DNA of 64,000 nt from CAYSAQ01 sp964429235 (GCA_964429235.1 CAYSAQ010000003.1:113668-177667); one strand, 5' to 3'; shown: positions 53,751-63,082, counted from the stretch's first letter. The notes: generated from the letters alone by a model not told the origin. Translations and numbers: made by a program.

Positions 53751-53759
53751 AGTATAGCA
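53751..53759 (-). promoter_or_regulatory. Extended -10 element abutting rnhA
   Basis: On the minus strand TGC-TATACT (hexamer 53756-53751) ends 10 bases before the A of the rnhA ATG, the same distance as at the cysE-like gene. The predicted leader is about 3 bases. Confidence 0.5.
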
Positions 53760-53855
53760 TGCACCTATAACCCACCAGCATATTCGAATGAATAAATACG
53801 CTTAAAATTGGCGATATTACTATAGGTAGAGTTATGTATATTTATGGGGGGAAAC

Positions 53856-54125
53856 ATGGCAACATTTGCTAACAAAAAGAAGAAGAAAAACATTTCAGAT
53901 AATACTCGGGTATCCGTGCTTGTTTCCGATAATAAGGACGGAGAAACAGTTGATGCAAATGAGATAGATATGAAGATTACTAAACTCAACTCTATGATAA
54001 AGAATGTTGAGCGAAGAATAGATTCTCATGAGAGAAAGTTATCGCAGATTTATGACAATGATGAATCAAAGCAAACTAGAGAAACAATACAAAAACAGGG
54101 CCAAAAAGTCTATTCAGGACAATAA
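53856..54125 (+). CDS. Small lysine-rich protein of unknown function, first gene of a three-gene operon
   Basis: The 89-residue product has a basic N-terminus (KKKKK at residues 7-11), an acidic middle, and a predicted coiled-coil helix (about residues 35-65, ITKLNSMIKNVERRIDSHER). No family is recognised. The frame also has an ATG at 53844, but GGGGGGAA there is better read as the ribosome binding site for the ATG at 53856. The gene ends 12 bases before the next one. A weak TTGGCG...TATGTA pair upstream (53808-53838) may be its promoter. Given its size and charge it may be a partner or chaperone of the large protein that follows; that is a guess. Confidence 0.7.
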   Translation: MATFANKKKKKNISDNTRVSVLVSDNKDGETVDANEIDMKITKLNSMIKNVERRIDSHERKLSQIYDNDESKQTRETIQKQGQKVYSGQ

Positions 54126-54137
54126 AGGGGAATACTG

Positions 54138-56351
54138 ATGGATATGGGACAAGGTAATGTAGCACAAGCACAGGGTGGAAATAGTAATTCTGCGCAAGGC
54201 AACTCAAAGGTAGATGTAAATACAGATACTTTACAGAAACTTGTTCTTAGCGCTCAGGAACAAGCTTCTGAGCAGGTGAAAGATCCTAGCGAGGCAGGCA
54301 AGACCAAAGAGTCCGTATCTCCGCTTCAGCATTTATTAAAAGGGAATGAGAAAGATGCTAAGCAAGAATTATTAAAAGAGTTTATTCATAAAGTAGCTAG
54401 CTCAGAACAAGATATTTTGTTTGCGGGAGATCAAGGTAAAAAAAATGTTGATTTGATGGGCGAGATGAAGCTTTTATTCGGACAAGATTCCATGAAGAAT
54501 GATGAAGTTACGCTGAGTTCTCAGGCTAAATTGATGGAAATGTCAGATGGACTAGCTCAGAGCCAGGCAGCAACAGCATTAAAAAAAGAGTTAATGCAAA
54601 CAGATGAGAATACCAAAGCAGATAATCATGAAAAGCTTGAGAAACAGATATTTGAAGAAAAAAGTGGCGTAAGAGATAAAGTAGCAGGAGATAAGTTAGT
54701 TAAGCCAAAAGGAACTGAAGAAAAAGACCAGACTTTAGCGAATTTTGATAAGAGTAAGTCTTCTGAAGAAGAGATGGATCAAGATAATAGTGGAAGAAAC
54801 AGGAAAGATCAGCAAGAAATAATAGATGATGATGACACGATTGCAATCAATAAGCTTAAACAGCAAATTGCAGCTGAGGTAGAAGAAGTTGAAGATGAGG
54901 ATGTCGTTGATGAAATAGAAGAAGTAGATATTGAAGAAGCTCAAAAGAAGGAAGCCAAAGATAAACAAATAGCAGGAGTAAGAGATAAATCACTGGAAGC
55001 AGTGAAGGATAAAGAATCTTCTGATTCTACAAAAGTTAGAAAAAAAGAGACAGAAGCAGTTAAAGAGGCTGCGCCAGCTAGAACTAAAGAAGAAATGATG
55101 GTTAAGTATACCGACCATTATCGCAAATACTTAATGGTTCCTGATAAAGACTTGGATAGTTTAATGAAAAATGAAGAAGAATTACTTAAGGATCATGGAC
55201 TTACTTCACGGCAGGTTAAAGATATACAACAGGCTGTAAAGAAAACAGTTAAGCAGGAGATAAGAAGCAAGATAAAGGATGCAATCACTCAAAAACAGCT
55301 AAGCATAGGCAATAAACTAGATTCGTTAACAGCTGATACTAGGTTAAACAAGTTTACAGATTATTTTGTATCAAATTTATTATTAGGCGGCCAAGACTTT
55401 GGAGGATTTGATGATACATTCCAAGGAATGGTTAACAAGGCAATGTATTTCGCTAGTAAAGATTTAGCAAATTTTTCTATTGAAGAAATGCAGGATTTTG
55501 TAATGGAGGAATCTCTGGATCCATCTAAGACGAAAGTAGATAAGATTAAAGATTTTGAAGCTAGAGTTACAGAACTTAACTCCATAACTAATAACCCAAA
55601 AGTTACTGAAGAATGGGCACAGACGGCAATGGAAGCTTTTATGAAAGATTATGGTCTAGCAAGAGAAAAAGAAGATTTTTCTGCAAACGCAACAGCAGGC
55701 GCTTCTGTTAACGTTATGTCTAGTCAAGCAGGAATGAGCCAGGATAATAAACAAAAACAACATCATGGATATGAATTTGATGAAAAAGATGAGAAAGATA
55801 TTTTCCTTAATAGATTAAGAGCTCTATATTTGCAAAGAGCAATGAACCCAGGCATTTCTACTAGTCTTAAGACAGAGTTTAAAATGCGTAAGCTTAAGAA
55901 TGGATTAGTAAGAATGGGAGTATTTACTGAAGTTCTTAATGAACAAGTAAGCAAGGAAGCTGAAGAGATTGCAAAGGATAGAACAATGGACATGCTTAAA
56001 GAGGCATTGGAAGAAAGAGCTTCATTATATGATCTTAGAGGCACAGCATACGATTTGTTGGAGAATAAGATGAAGGGTATTTTAAAGAATGCTGAAAGGC
56101 TAGGATTAGAGATTTCTAAAGAACAGTTTAATAAACTTAGAGATGAGATAAATTATAGGATGTTAGAGACTACCAAAAAGCAGATGGAGCTATTAGAAGT
56201 AAGGCTTTCAGAGGAAGATTTCCCGCAGTTAGTCCTTAGATATAGAGAAATGCAAAAATTAGTTGATAGATTAAAAGAAGAATCGGGCATAACAAATAAT
56301 GAGGTTGGAAACGAAAAGTTTCATAATATAACAATTGCTGAATCAGCATAA
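54138..56351 (+). CDS. Large charged helical protein of unknown function
   Basis: The 737-residue protein has no recognised domain. Residues 1-30 are Gly/Asn/Gln-rich, about 60-320 are acidic, Lys/Glu-rich and probably disordered (including a run of Glu/Asp/Val near 250-275), and 325-737 look largely alpha-helical with heptad-like segments (EIRSKIKDAITQKQ, MLKEALEERASLYDLRG, LEVRLSEEDFPQLVLRYREM). There is no signal peptide, membrane segment or Cys. AGGGG precedes the ATG. A charged, partly disordered half plus a helical half recalls type III export substrates, hook-length proteins or gatekeepers, but no specific match is claimed. It sits between a small coiled-coil gene and a beta-repeat gene, facing the flagellar export cluster. 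Confidence 0.8.
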   Translation: MDMGQGNVAQAQGGNSNSAQGNSKVDVNTDTLQKLVLSAQEQASEQVKDPSEAGKTKESVSPLQHLLKGNEKDAKQELLKEFIHKVASSEQDILFAGDQGKKNVDLMGEMKLLFGQDSMKNDEVTLSSQAKLMEMSDGLAQSQAATALKKELMQTDENTKADNHEKLEKQIFEEKSGVRDKVAGDKLVKPKGTEEKDQTLANFDKSKSSEEEMDQDNSGRNRKDQQEIIDDDDTIAINKLKQQIAAEVEEVEDEDVVDEIEEVDIEEAQKKEAKDKQIAGVRDKSLEAVKDKESSDSTKVRKKETEAVKEAAPARTKEEMMVKYTDHYRKYLMVPDKDLDSLMKNEEELLKDHGLTSRQVKDIQQAVKKTVKQEIRSKIKDAITQKQLSIGNKLDSLTADTRLNKFTDYFVSNLLLGGQDFGGFDDTFQGMVNKAMYFASKDLANFSIEEMQDFVMEESLDPSKTKVDKIKDFEARVTELNSITNNPKVTEEWAQTAMEAFMKDYGLAREKEDFSANATAGASVNVMSSQAGMSQDNKQKQHHGYEFDEKDEKDIFLNRLRALYLQRAMNPGISTSLKTEFKMRKLKNGLVRMGVFTEVLNEQVSKEAEEIAKDRTMDMLKEALEERASLYDLRGTAYDLLENKMKGILKNAERLGLEISKEQFNKLRDEINYRMLETTKKQMELLEVRLSEEDFPQLVLRYREMQKLVDRLKEESGITNNEVGNEKFHNITIAESA

Positions 56352-56369
56352 AAAATAAAGGTACAAATA

Positions 56370-58154
56370 ATGAGTGAACTAGGTAAAGTAAATTATATTG
56401 TAGAGGAAAGCGAAAGCATCAATGATGATGCTGTCTCTTTGAAAGATATCAATTTGCAGAATTTATTGAAATTCAAGACAGAAGAGATGTCTGAGACTGC
56501 TTTTTTAGAAAAAAAAGATTCTATTATCATAAAAGGAAAGATAAATCCTTCACAAGAGCAAAGAATGCAGGAAACATTGCCTGAGCCGAAGATTTATAAA
56601 GCCGCCGCTGCCGACCTTTATTCTTATTTAGAACAGGATATTGTTAGAGAAAAGAATGGTTTATTACAGTTTTCGGAGCATGCACTGTTTGACGATAAAG
56701 AGAATATTTTGTATTTAGACCAGCATATCGTGGGAGTTCCAAAGGGTATTGAAATGTATTTTTATCCACTTTTTGTTATGGTTCAAATGCAAAACAGACG
56801 GTTGATCATGTATTGGGAAGATCAGAAGTTTAGTATTGAGAGCAAAGATTATGCATTGAGCAATTCATCTCAAACAAATTTATACATAGATGATAAAGGC
56901 GATATCGCTATTAACTATTTAGAAGGGATAGCTATTTTTAAATTTCAAGACAGAGAACTTGAGGTAAACGGTTACAAACTAAATTTTGAAGATGACAAAC
57001 AGCTAATAAAAATTAATAACAATTGGATTGAGATGAATTCCAATCTTCAGTTCGATGCTAAAGAAGGAATGGTGAGATTTAATTATACTTATGTAAAAGT
57101 CCCATCAAAATCTTTATTATTTTATGATCATGATGTTCTCAATATAGTGTTACAAAATGAAAAGAAAGTTCAGTTACTTGCACAAGTAGATAGGTTGGTG
57201 TTTAGATCTGATGAATATTGGCTTGTATTTGATATTAATTCCAGAATTATTTTAGACAAAAAAGGGTCTATTGGATTTGTCCACCAGGATAGCATCGCTA
57301 TTTTAAAAGAAGATGAGGGCCTAATAAAGGTTGCCGATATGTTGGTTTGCATAGCTAAGGGAGCTATCGTAAGAGTAACTAAGGACTATATACATTTAAG
57401 TGAATTAATAAAAATTAACCCAAAGGATAGATTGGTTACAGTTGCAAAAAGTAAATTCTTTTTTTCCGGCAAAGTAGAAATAACTCAAGATAAAGCTGGC
57501 GCAAAATTCAGGGTTAATAACAAGCAGATACGAGTAATGCCTTATAAAAAACAGTTGTTCATAAATATTGGTGGTAAATTAATAGTTGTTACTGTTTCTG
57601 TTGGCATTGCAGTTGATGGGAATGGAAATATCGCATTTGATTATCAAGGAAGCCTAACAACTCTTGATACTGAGTATTTTGTAATGAATTTAGGTGGATC
57701 TATATTTAGTTTTGGTTCAATTGAAGATTGTTGTTGTGAGTTCCTAGGTACCCAAGTTGCAGTAGGTTCTCAAAAACAGAATGTATTAGAACTGTTAAAA
57801 GGAATGTTAGCAGAAGATTTTCAAGGATTATCAGGTGACTATAATTTGGAAGAAGTTATTGAGATGCTTTTAAGTACTGATGTTTCTTCTTTTCTAAATT
57901 CTACTGATTTTATTAATTCAGGAGTCGATATGAGTGTCTTAATGGAACTAGTTAAGGGTAGGATGATGGGGCGGATTACTGGTGATGGAGAATCATATTT
58001 TGCTTTAATGAATAAAGAAAATTTAAATCAATTGATTATGGGTGATCAACAGTTTGATATCCAACAGGGAAATAATTTTTATGTTCCAGTAAACATGGAT
58101 TTCCTAAAAGGTATGCTTAAGTTTAAAGACAATAAAGTATATTTTGTTTCCTAG
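56370..58154 (+). CDS. Beta-strand-repeat protein of unknown function
   Basis: The 594-residue protein is not recognised. After an acidic N-terminal 100 residues it consists of many short beta-strand units (about 120-470) with alternating hydrophobic residues and D-x-K/G-G or N-G turns, such as NLYIDDKGDIAINY, RIILDKKGSIGFVH and GIAVDGNGNIAFDY, which suggests a beta-helix or beta-roll. Three consecutive Cys codons lie at 57729-57737 (DCCCE). The C-terminal 110 residues are helical and end in a short beta segment. There is no signal peptide or membrane helix. It follows the 737-residue gene by 18 bases with AAAGG before the ATG, and its 3' end overlaps flhB by 4 bases. Confidence 0.8.
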   Translation: MSELGKVNYIVEESESINDDAVSLKDINLQNLLKFKTEEMSETAFLEKKDSIIIKGKINPSQEQRMQETLPEPKIYKAAAADLYSYLEQDIVREKNGLLQFSEHALFDDKENILYLDQHIVGVPKGIEMYFYPLFVMVQMQNRRLIMYWEDQKFSIESKDYALSNSSQTNLYIDDKGDIAINYLEGIAIFKFQDRELEVNGYKLNFEDDKQLIKINNNWIEMNSNLQFDAKEGMVRFNYTYVKVPSKSLLFYDHDVLNIVLQNEKKVQLLAQVDRLVFRSDEYWLVFDINSRIILDKKGSIGFVHQDSIAILKEDEGLIKVADMLVCIAKGAIVRVTKDYIHLSELIKINPKDRLVTVAKSKFFFSGKVEITQDKAGAKFRVNNKQIRVMPYKKQLFINIGGKLIVVTVSVGIAVDGNGNIAFDYQGSLTTLDTEYFVMNLGGSIFSFGSIEDCCCEFLGTQVAVGSQKQNVLELLKGMLAEDFQGLSGDYNLEEVIEMLLSTDVSSFLNSTDFINSGVDMSVLMELVKGRMMGRITGDGESYFALMNKENLNQLIMGDQQFDIQQGNNFYVPVNMDFLKGMLKFKDNKVYFVS

Positions 58155-59215
58155 ATACCAAAAGTTTTTCCGCTAAGTTTGTATACATAGGTTAATACTT
58201 CAGCAACAGCAGTATATAAATCGCCAGGTATTTCTTTATCTATTTCACATGCTTTGAATAGTGCTCTAGCAACAGGTGGGTTTTCAACAATTGGGACATT
58301 GTTTTCAGCAGCTATCTCTTTAATTCTTTCGGCAATTTTATTCATGCCTTTAGCGACAACTTTTGGAGCTCCCATAGATTTTGCATCATATTGAACAGCA
58401 ACAGCAACATGAGTTGGGTTTGTTATTACAACATCGGCCTGTGGAACATCTGATATCATCCTTCTTTTGGCCATCTCCATTTGTCTGCGTTTAATAGCTC
58501 CTTTTATTTGAGGGTCACCTTCTGTTTTTTTATGTTCATCTTTAATCTCTTGTTTGCTCATCTTCATTTGCTGGGCTCTGTTATATCTTTGAAACACATA
58601 GTCTATAGAGGCGATTACAACGAAAGCTATAACTATCTTTGTTAGAATTGACATTGCAATGGACCCAACACCTAGTAAATTTGCCTCAATGCCTTGAAAG
58701 AAGAAAGATCGTATTAGCGGCATTTTATCTCGTATAGTGGAATAAGCTAAGTAGCCTATTACTCCAACCTTAGCTAATGATTTAAAAAGTGTAGCTAGCG
58801 AGTTCTTTGAGAAAAGATTCTGAGCTCCTTTAATTGGGTTTATTTTGCTTAGTTTAGGTCGTATTGGTTCGAGTGAGAGAAGAAATCCAACTTGTATCAG
58901 ATTGGCAATTATTGCTGCAGTCATGAATATAATCATTATTGGGACTATTACAATTAATATAGCAATAAGCATATCCATCATTATGCTTCCGATATTATTA
59001 AGATTAATTTTGATTTCATGTATTCTAGTAAAATAGCTTTTTGTTGTGAAGGAAAGGAATTTATATAGGTATTGACCTCCGTTTTTGAAAAGGATTAATG
59101 CAACCAGTAAAGTTATTGCAGTATTAATCTCTGTACTTTTAGCAACATTGCCTTTTTTTCTAGCTTCTTGTTGTTTTCGGGGGGTAGCTTTTTCGGTTTT
59201 AGATGGATCAGCCAT
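58151..59215 (-). CDS. flhB: Flagellar export protein FlhB
   Basis: FlhB is the substrate-specificity switch of the flagellar type III export gate. The 354-residue protein has the basic N-terminus (EKATPRKQQEARKKGNVAKS), four membrane helices (within about 30-215) and the cytosolic domain with the self-cleaving NPTH motif (VVITNPTHVAVAVQYD). Cleavage between Asn and Pro lets export change from hook to filament proteins. Its ATG shares a base with the fliR stop in a TAATG junction. flhA, the usual neighbour, does not follow; the three-gene unknown operon converges on it instead. Confidence 0.97.
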   Translation of the reverse strand: MADPSKTEKATPRKQQEARKKGNVAKSTEINTAITLLVALILFKNGGQYLYKFLSFTTKSYFTRIHEIKINLNNIGSIMMDMLIAILIVIVPIMIIFMTAAIIANLIQVGFLLSLEPIRPKLSKINPIKGAQNLFSKNSLATLFKSLAKVGVIGYLAYSTIRDKMPLIRSFFFQGIEANLLGVGSIAMSILTKIVIAFVVIASIDYVFQRYNRAQQMKMSKQEIKDEHKKTEGDPQIKGAIKRRQMEMAKRRMISDVPQADVVITNPTHVAVAVQYDAKSMGAPKVVAKGMNKIAERIKEIAAENNVPIVENPPVARALFKACEIDKEIPGDLYTAVAEVLTYVYKLSGKTFGI

Positions 59216-59991
59216 TATAGTACTCTAAGCATTGTTATTATATTTTCAAACATAAGTTCTGGCACTGATGAAAAGTAGTTGCCATAGAAAATAAATAAAG
59301 AGAACAGCATTATAAATCCCGTTAAAGATTTCAGAGGCATACCTGTCAGGAATACGTTCATCTGCGGAACACCTTTTGCGATAATCCCTAAGCAGAAGTC
59401 GATTAAGAATAGAATAGCCATAATAGGTGCTGCAAACTGTAAGCCAATAACAAATGATTGCGATACTATTTGCATTAATGCATCGCTAAATGAATGAGTG
59501 AATACCATAGTGCCTATGGGTAGAAGACTAAAGCTTTTCAGAACACCTAGAATTACTAAATGATGACCGTTTAGTGCTAAGAAAAGCATTATTACAATGA
59601 TGTATTGTAGCTGTCCTACTAGTGATTGTTGTTCTCTTGTTAATGGATCCATAATACTAGCGATATGCATGCCCATAAGTATGTCCATCACTCTTCCACC
59701 GAATTGAATCATATTAAATGTTAAGTTAGCTACAAATCCTATAAGAATCCCAATGATTGCTTCTGTGAATATGAGAGTCCCTAATACAAATATATGTATG
59801 TCTTTATATGCTACATGACTACTTTCATTAAGTTGGAATATTACATATGTTAAGAAAATCGTTATGATTACTTTTATTTGAATTGGTATTATTCTAGTTG
59901 AAAATATGGGACCAGTTACAAAAATTCCAGAAACTCTAATTAGAATTAGAATGAATAAGTATATTTTAGAAAGTTCTAGTAGTTCTTCCAT
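59215..59991 (-). CDS. fliR: Flagellar export protein FliR
   Basis: FliR is a membrane component of the export gate and with FliP and FliQ forms the helical pore. The 258-residue protein is highly hydrophobic, with family segments RVSGIFVTGPIFS near the N-terminus, GFVANLTFNMIQFGGRVMDI and the late FCLGIIAKGVPQMNVFLTGM. The length is normal. It follows fliQ by 7 bases and is coupled to flhB. Confidence 0.95.
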   Translation of the reverse strand: MEELLELSKIYLFILILIRVSGIFVTGPIFSTRIIPIQIKVIITIFLTYVIFQLNESSHVAYKDIHIFVLGTLIFTEAIIGILIGFVANLTFNMIQFGGRVMDILMGMHIASIMDPLTREQQSLVGQLQYIIVIMLFLALNGHHLVILGVLKSFSLLPIGTMVFTHSFSDALMQIVSQSFVIGLQFAAPIMAILFLIDFCLGIIAKGVPQMNVFLTGMPLKSLTGFIMLFSLFIFYGNYFSSVPELMFENIITMLRVL

Positions 59992-59998
59992 TAGTTTC

Positions 59999-60268
59999 CT
60001 AATGAGTAAATAATGCTATAGAGGAGAATACGTATGTCGTAAATCCTACTAAAGTGCTGAGCAAAGTTCCCCCAAGGATAACAAGTACTAACATAACCCC
60101 CAAAAATTTAGGGACAAATGTAAGTGTCATATCTTGAATCTGTGTAACGGCCTGAAATATAGATACGAGGACACCAATTGCCAGCGCAGTAAATAGTAAA
60201 GGGCCAGATACGGATATTATAATCCATACAGCCTGTCTGCCTAGGTTGATAATAAATGTCTCACCCAT
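59999..60268 (-). CDS. fliQ: Flagellar export protein FliQ
   Basis: FliQ is an 89-residue two-helix subunit of the export gate pore. The two hydrophobic helices (about 15-40 and 50-75) are joined by the conserved loop with QAVTQIQDMTLTFVPK. It sits between fliP (2-base gap) and fliR, the standard order. Confidence 0.96.
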   Translation of the reverse strand: MGETFIINLGRQAVWIIISVSGPLLFTALAIGVLVSIFQAVTQIQDMTLTFVPKFLGVMLVLVILGGTLLSTLVGFTTYVFSSIALFTH

Positions 60269-60270
60269 GG

Positions 60271-60948
60271 TTATCCGAAACTAGTTAATAATGATTTGAT
60301 TATCAAGTTCCAACCATCAACAAGAACGAATAAAAGTATTTTAAAAGGAAGTGAAATCATTACCGGTGGCAACATCATCATCCCCATGGACATTAGCGTT
60401 GTTGCTATGCAAATATCAATAATTAGGAAAGGAATGAATAATACAAAGCCCATTTGAAATGCAGTTTTAAGTTCGGAAACAATAAAAGAAACAGCAAGTA
60501 TATGAGTTGGGATGTCAGCTTTATTTTGTGGTCTTAGTTTGGCATATCTTACAAATAGAAGTAAATCTTTTTTTCTGGTTTGCTTGAACATGAAATCTCG
60601 TATTGGCGCCATCCCTTCCCTGATCGCAACTTCTTGCGAGATTGTTCCTTCTGTAAAAGGCTTAATTCCATTGTTATATGATTTTTCTGCTACAGGAGCC
60701 ATGACTAAAAAAGTAAGAAATAGAGCAATGCCTACTAATACTTGAGTTGGAGGAGTTTGTTGGGTGCTAAGAGCATTTCTAATAAATCCTAGAACAATAA
60801 TAATTCTTGTAAAGGATGTCATTAAAATAATTAAGGAAGGTGCTAGGGAGAGCACTGTAAGTAATAATAAAATTTGTAAGGATGAGTTTATGGTTGCAGG
60901 ATTAGATGTTTGAGATACCGCTAGTGATATTTCTGGAATAGAAATCAT
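60271..60948 (-). CDS. fliP: Flagellar export protein FliP
   Basis: FliP is the core pore subunit of the flagellar export gate, five copies with one FliR and four FliQ. The 225-residue protein has LLLTVLSLAPSLIILMTSFT, RNALSTQQTPPTQVLVG, FLTFLVMAPV and the C-terminal GMMMLPPVMISLPFKILLFV. The N-terminal signal peptide common in proteobacterial FliP is absent; the protein starts about 25 residues before the first helix. It overlaps fliO by 4 bases. Confidence 0.97.
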   Translation of the reverse strand: MISIPEISLAVSQTSNPATINSSLQILLLLTVLSLAPSLIILMTSFTRIIIVLGFIRNALSTQQTPPTQVLVGIALFLTFLVMAPVAEKSYNNGIKPFTEGTISQEVAIREGMAPIRDFMFKQTRKKDLLLFVRYAKLRPQNKADIPTHILAVSFIVSELKTAFQMGFVLFIPFLIIDICIATTLMSMGMMMLPPVMISLPFKILLFVLVDGWNLIIKSLLTSFG

Positions 60949-61400
60949 TTTTTCTTAGTTCCTTCAACTTCATCTGTTTTTCTTAATATTGTTCTTAATG
61001 TGTTATCAAATTTTTCATTTATGCTTCTTTTGTCTAAGTTCTCTGAGTCAGCTGAAAGTATTTCTAGAATATCTTTTTCTTGTTTAATAACATCTAGTAG
61101 CTCTAGAGAATTTTGGTTGTTGGCTAGGATGTAAAGTTTTTTATTAATTTTAATAAAATCGACTGTAAGGTTTTGCGAAACATTTATCCTTTTTAGTAAA
61201 TGGTTGTCTGTCTTGGTTTTGTTCTTGTTTAATAATTTTAATAAAAGATAAATCCCATAAATAAGTGCAATAACAAAAATTATAGAAAAAATAAGGTTAA
61301 ATATATTTATAGACGTAACATTTACGCCAATCTGATTTAAATCGGAGCTTACTGCTAGGTTATTGTTTGTGGGGTACCATGATAGCGGATCATTTGTCAT
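60945..61400 (-). CDS. fliO: Flagellar biosynthesis protein FliO
   Basis: FliO is a small membrane protein that assists assembly of the FliP ring. The 151-residue protein has an Asn-rich N-terminal segment outside the membrane, one helix (about 33-55) and a cytosolic domain with the FliO pattern of two short strands (ISQNLTVDFIKINKKLYIL-like, starting near residue 70). The sequence is weakly conserved as usual, and the position between fliN and fliP supports the call. It overlaps fliN by 11 bases and fliP by 4. Confidence 0.85.
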   Translation of the reverse strand: MTNDPLSWYPTNNNLAVSSDLNQIGVNVTSINIFNLIFSIIFVIALIYGIYLLLKLLNKNKTKTDNHLLKRINVSQNLTVDFIKINKKLYILANNQNSLELLDVIKQEKDILEILSADSENLDKRSINEKFDNTLRTILRKTDEVEGTKKK

Positions 61401-61809
61401 TTTGCGGGTTAGTCTTGTTGTTTATTATGTCTGTAATTTTTATTGCAAAATTATCTTCAACAACAACAACTTCTCCTTTAGCAAGTAGTTTCCCATTAGC
61501 TAAAAGATTAACATGTTCGCCTGCAATCTTATCTAGTTCTATCACAGTTCCTATGCCAATGTTTAATATTTCCTTGATAGATTTTTGTGTTCTACCTAAC
61601 TCAACTGTAAGTTCAAGTGGTATATCTGTTACTAAACCGATATCACTTTCACGACCAGCTGAAGAGCTATCAGCTAATGTTTGAAGTTCAGGACTGTTTG
61701 AAGATTCTGTTTCTTCAATGTTTGGAGGTAAGCCTGCTGTTGCTGGCGCATCAACATCCGTAGTTGCTGGTTCCTCTGCTGTATTTGAATTATTTTCTAT
61801 TTCCCCCAT
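61390..61809 (-). CDS. fliN: Flagellar motor switch protein FliN
   Basis: FliN forms the base of the C-ring and binds export cargo through FliH. The 139-residue protein has a disordered acidic N-terminal 50 residues and the FliN/SpoA domain: IPLELTVELGRTQKSIKEIL, then LDKIAGEHVNLLANGKLLAKG and EVVVVEDNFAIKI. It is the simple FliN form rather than FliY, without a CheC phosphatase domain. It follows fliL by 27 bases; fliM, normally next to it, is 30 kb away. Confidence 0.95.
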   Translation of the reverse strand: MGEIENNSNTAEEPATTDVDAPATAGLPPNIEETESSNSPELQTLADSSSAGRESDIGLVTDIPLELTVELGRTQKSIKEILNIGIGTVIELDKIAGEHVNLLANGKLLAKGEVVVVEDNFAIKITDIINNKTNPQNDK

Positions 61810-61836
61810 ATTACCACCCTGCTACTATTTTTTTTA

Positions 61837-62325
61837 CTATTGTATAATAAACTCATTAAAATAGACATTCAATACTTTGCCTTTTTTTAGAATAAAATTA
61901 CTTTTCAATATTATAGTTTTTCTAAGTGCATTTTTACCTTCTATTGATTTCACATCATTGAATGTTTTACTGGAAAGTATGTTAATAATATAATTTCTAA
62001 GAATTGTTTCTTTTGCAATAATTTCTTCCATAGCTTCAGAGTTATTTACTTCTAAGTCTAGAGCAACTTTTAGATACCTACGTCCTCCATAGTCTATTAG
62101 GTTCACAAGAAATTCTCTCATAGGAACGAGAGTAAGCATTTCCTCTGTTTGCATTTCTATTTTTGGTTCAGGCTTTTTAGTTAGAAAAATTGCAGTTGCA
62201 ACTGTAGTAATTAGTAAAACCAGAAGAATAGAGGCAATTATAATAATTAATAATATTTTTTTTGAAGGTTTTTTTTCTTGGTCTTCTGTGCCATTTTTTT
62301 GTTCTTTTTTTTCTTGGTCAGCCAT
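61837..62325 (-). CDS. fliL: Flagellar basal body-associated protein FliL
   Basis: FliL rings the stator units and increases their output. The protein has a charged cytosolic N-terminus (DQEKKEQKNGTEDQEKKPSK), one membrane helix (about residues 20-45) and the periplasmic stomatin-like domain containing RRYLKVALDLEV and ending in VYFNEFIIQ. I use the ATG at 62325, giving 162 residues and a 4-base gap to motB; the open frame extends to a TTG at 62361, but that start would lie inside motB and adds residues unlike the family. Confidence 0.92.
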   Translation of the reverse strand: MADQEKKEQKNGTEDQEKKPSKKILLIIIIASILLVLLITTVATAIFLTKKPEPKIEMQTEEMLTLVPMREFLVNLIDYGGRRYLKVALDLEVNNSEAMEEIIAKETILRNYIINILSSKTFNDVKSIEGKNALRKTIILKSNFILKKGKVLNVYFNEFIIQ

Positions 62326-62329
62326 GCTG

Positions 62330-63082
62330 TTAATATACCCTACTAATATTATCTTTGACAATAATTACTGAAACTCTCCTGTTAGTAGATCGGTTTTTTT
62401 CACTTGTATTAGGAAGCAATGGTTTGTGCTCTCCATAACCTGCGATAGATATTCTGTTTGCAGGTATGCCGGCTTTATTTATGAAGAGTTGAGCAACGCT
62501 CAGCGCTCTTGCAGAGGATAGTTCCCAATTGGATTTGAATGGCGAAGTGTTTTTAGGAGCTAAGTTATCAGTATGTCCTTCTATAATTATATTATTGTTA
62601 ATACCCTTTAGCAGGTTGCCAATTTTGGTTAATACCGGATATGACTCTTGTTTTAAAGTTGCGCTTCCAGACTCAAACATTAGTTTATCTTTTAACGTTA
62701 TTTCAATATTATCTAAATCGTTGTATTCGCCCTGTATTTGCTCATCTTTATCATTAGCTTTAACGACAAATAATATTTCATGCATAGTTTCAGACATACT
62801 AGCAAGGCTCATATCTTCTCCTTCATGCCCCATTATTTTATCTGGACTTGTTTCTGGATATGAAACTAGTTTTCTTTCATCAAATACAGATGAATTTTGA
62901 AGTGAAGAGTATCCACCAAAAGCTGCACTAAATGATACCAGCGCAGTTCTAGCTTTTACTAAATCGATTGATGACATTGTGAAAAGAAAAACAAAAAAAA
63001 CTAGAATCTGAGTCATTAGGTCACTAAATGTGGCCATCCATGCTGGTGCGCCTTTTTTAACTTCTTCTGGCTTACTTGCCAT
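62330..63082 (-). CDS. motB: Flagellar motor stator protein MotB
   Basis: MotB anchors the stator to peptidoglycan and carries the ion-binding Asp. The 250-residue protein starts with a basic tail and the single helix preceded by MATFSDLMTQILVFFVFLFT, where the Asp is the ion site. A linker and plug region follow, and then an OmpA-like peptidoglycan domain (about 125-245) with IIIEGHTDNLAPKN, NWELSSARALSVAQLF and NRSTNRRVSVIIV. Whether H+ or Na+ is used cannot be fixed from this. It overlaps motA by 11 bases. Confidence 0.96.
   Translation of the reverse strand: MASKPEEVKKGAPAWMATFSDLMTQILVFFVFLFTMSSIDLVKARTALVSFSAAFGGYSSLQNSSVFDERKLVSYPETSPDKIMGHEGEDMSLASMSETMHEILFVVKANDKDEQIQGEYNDLDNIEITLKDKLMFESGSATLKQESYPVLTKIGNLLKGINNNIIIEGHTDNLAPKNTSPFKSNWELSSARALSVAQLFINKAGIPANRISIAGYGEHKPLLPNTSEKNRSTNRRVSVIIVKDNISRVY

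Noticed and set aside
62326..62361. Upstream TTG start for fliL
   Set aside because: It would lie inside motB and add 12 residues unlike FliL; ATG at 62325 fits better.
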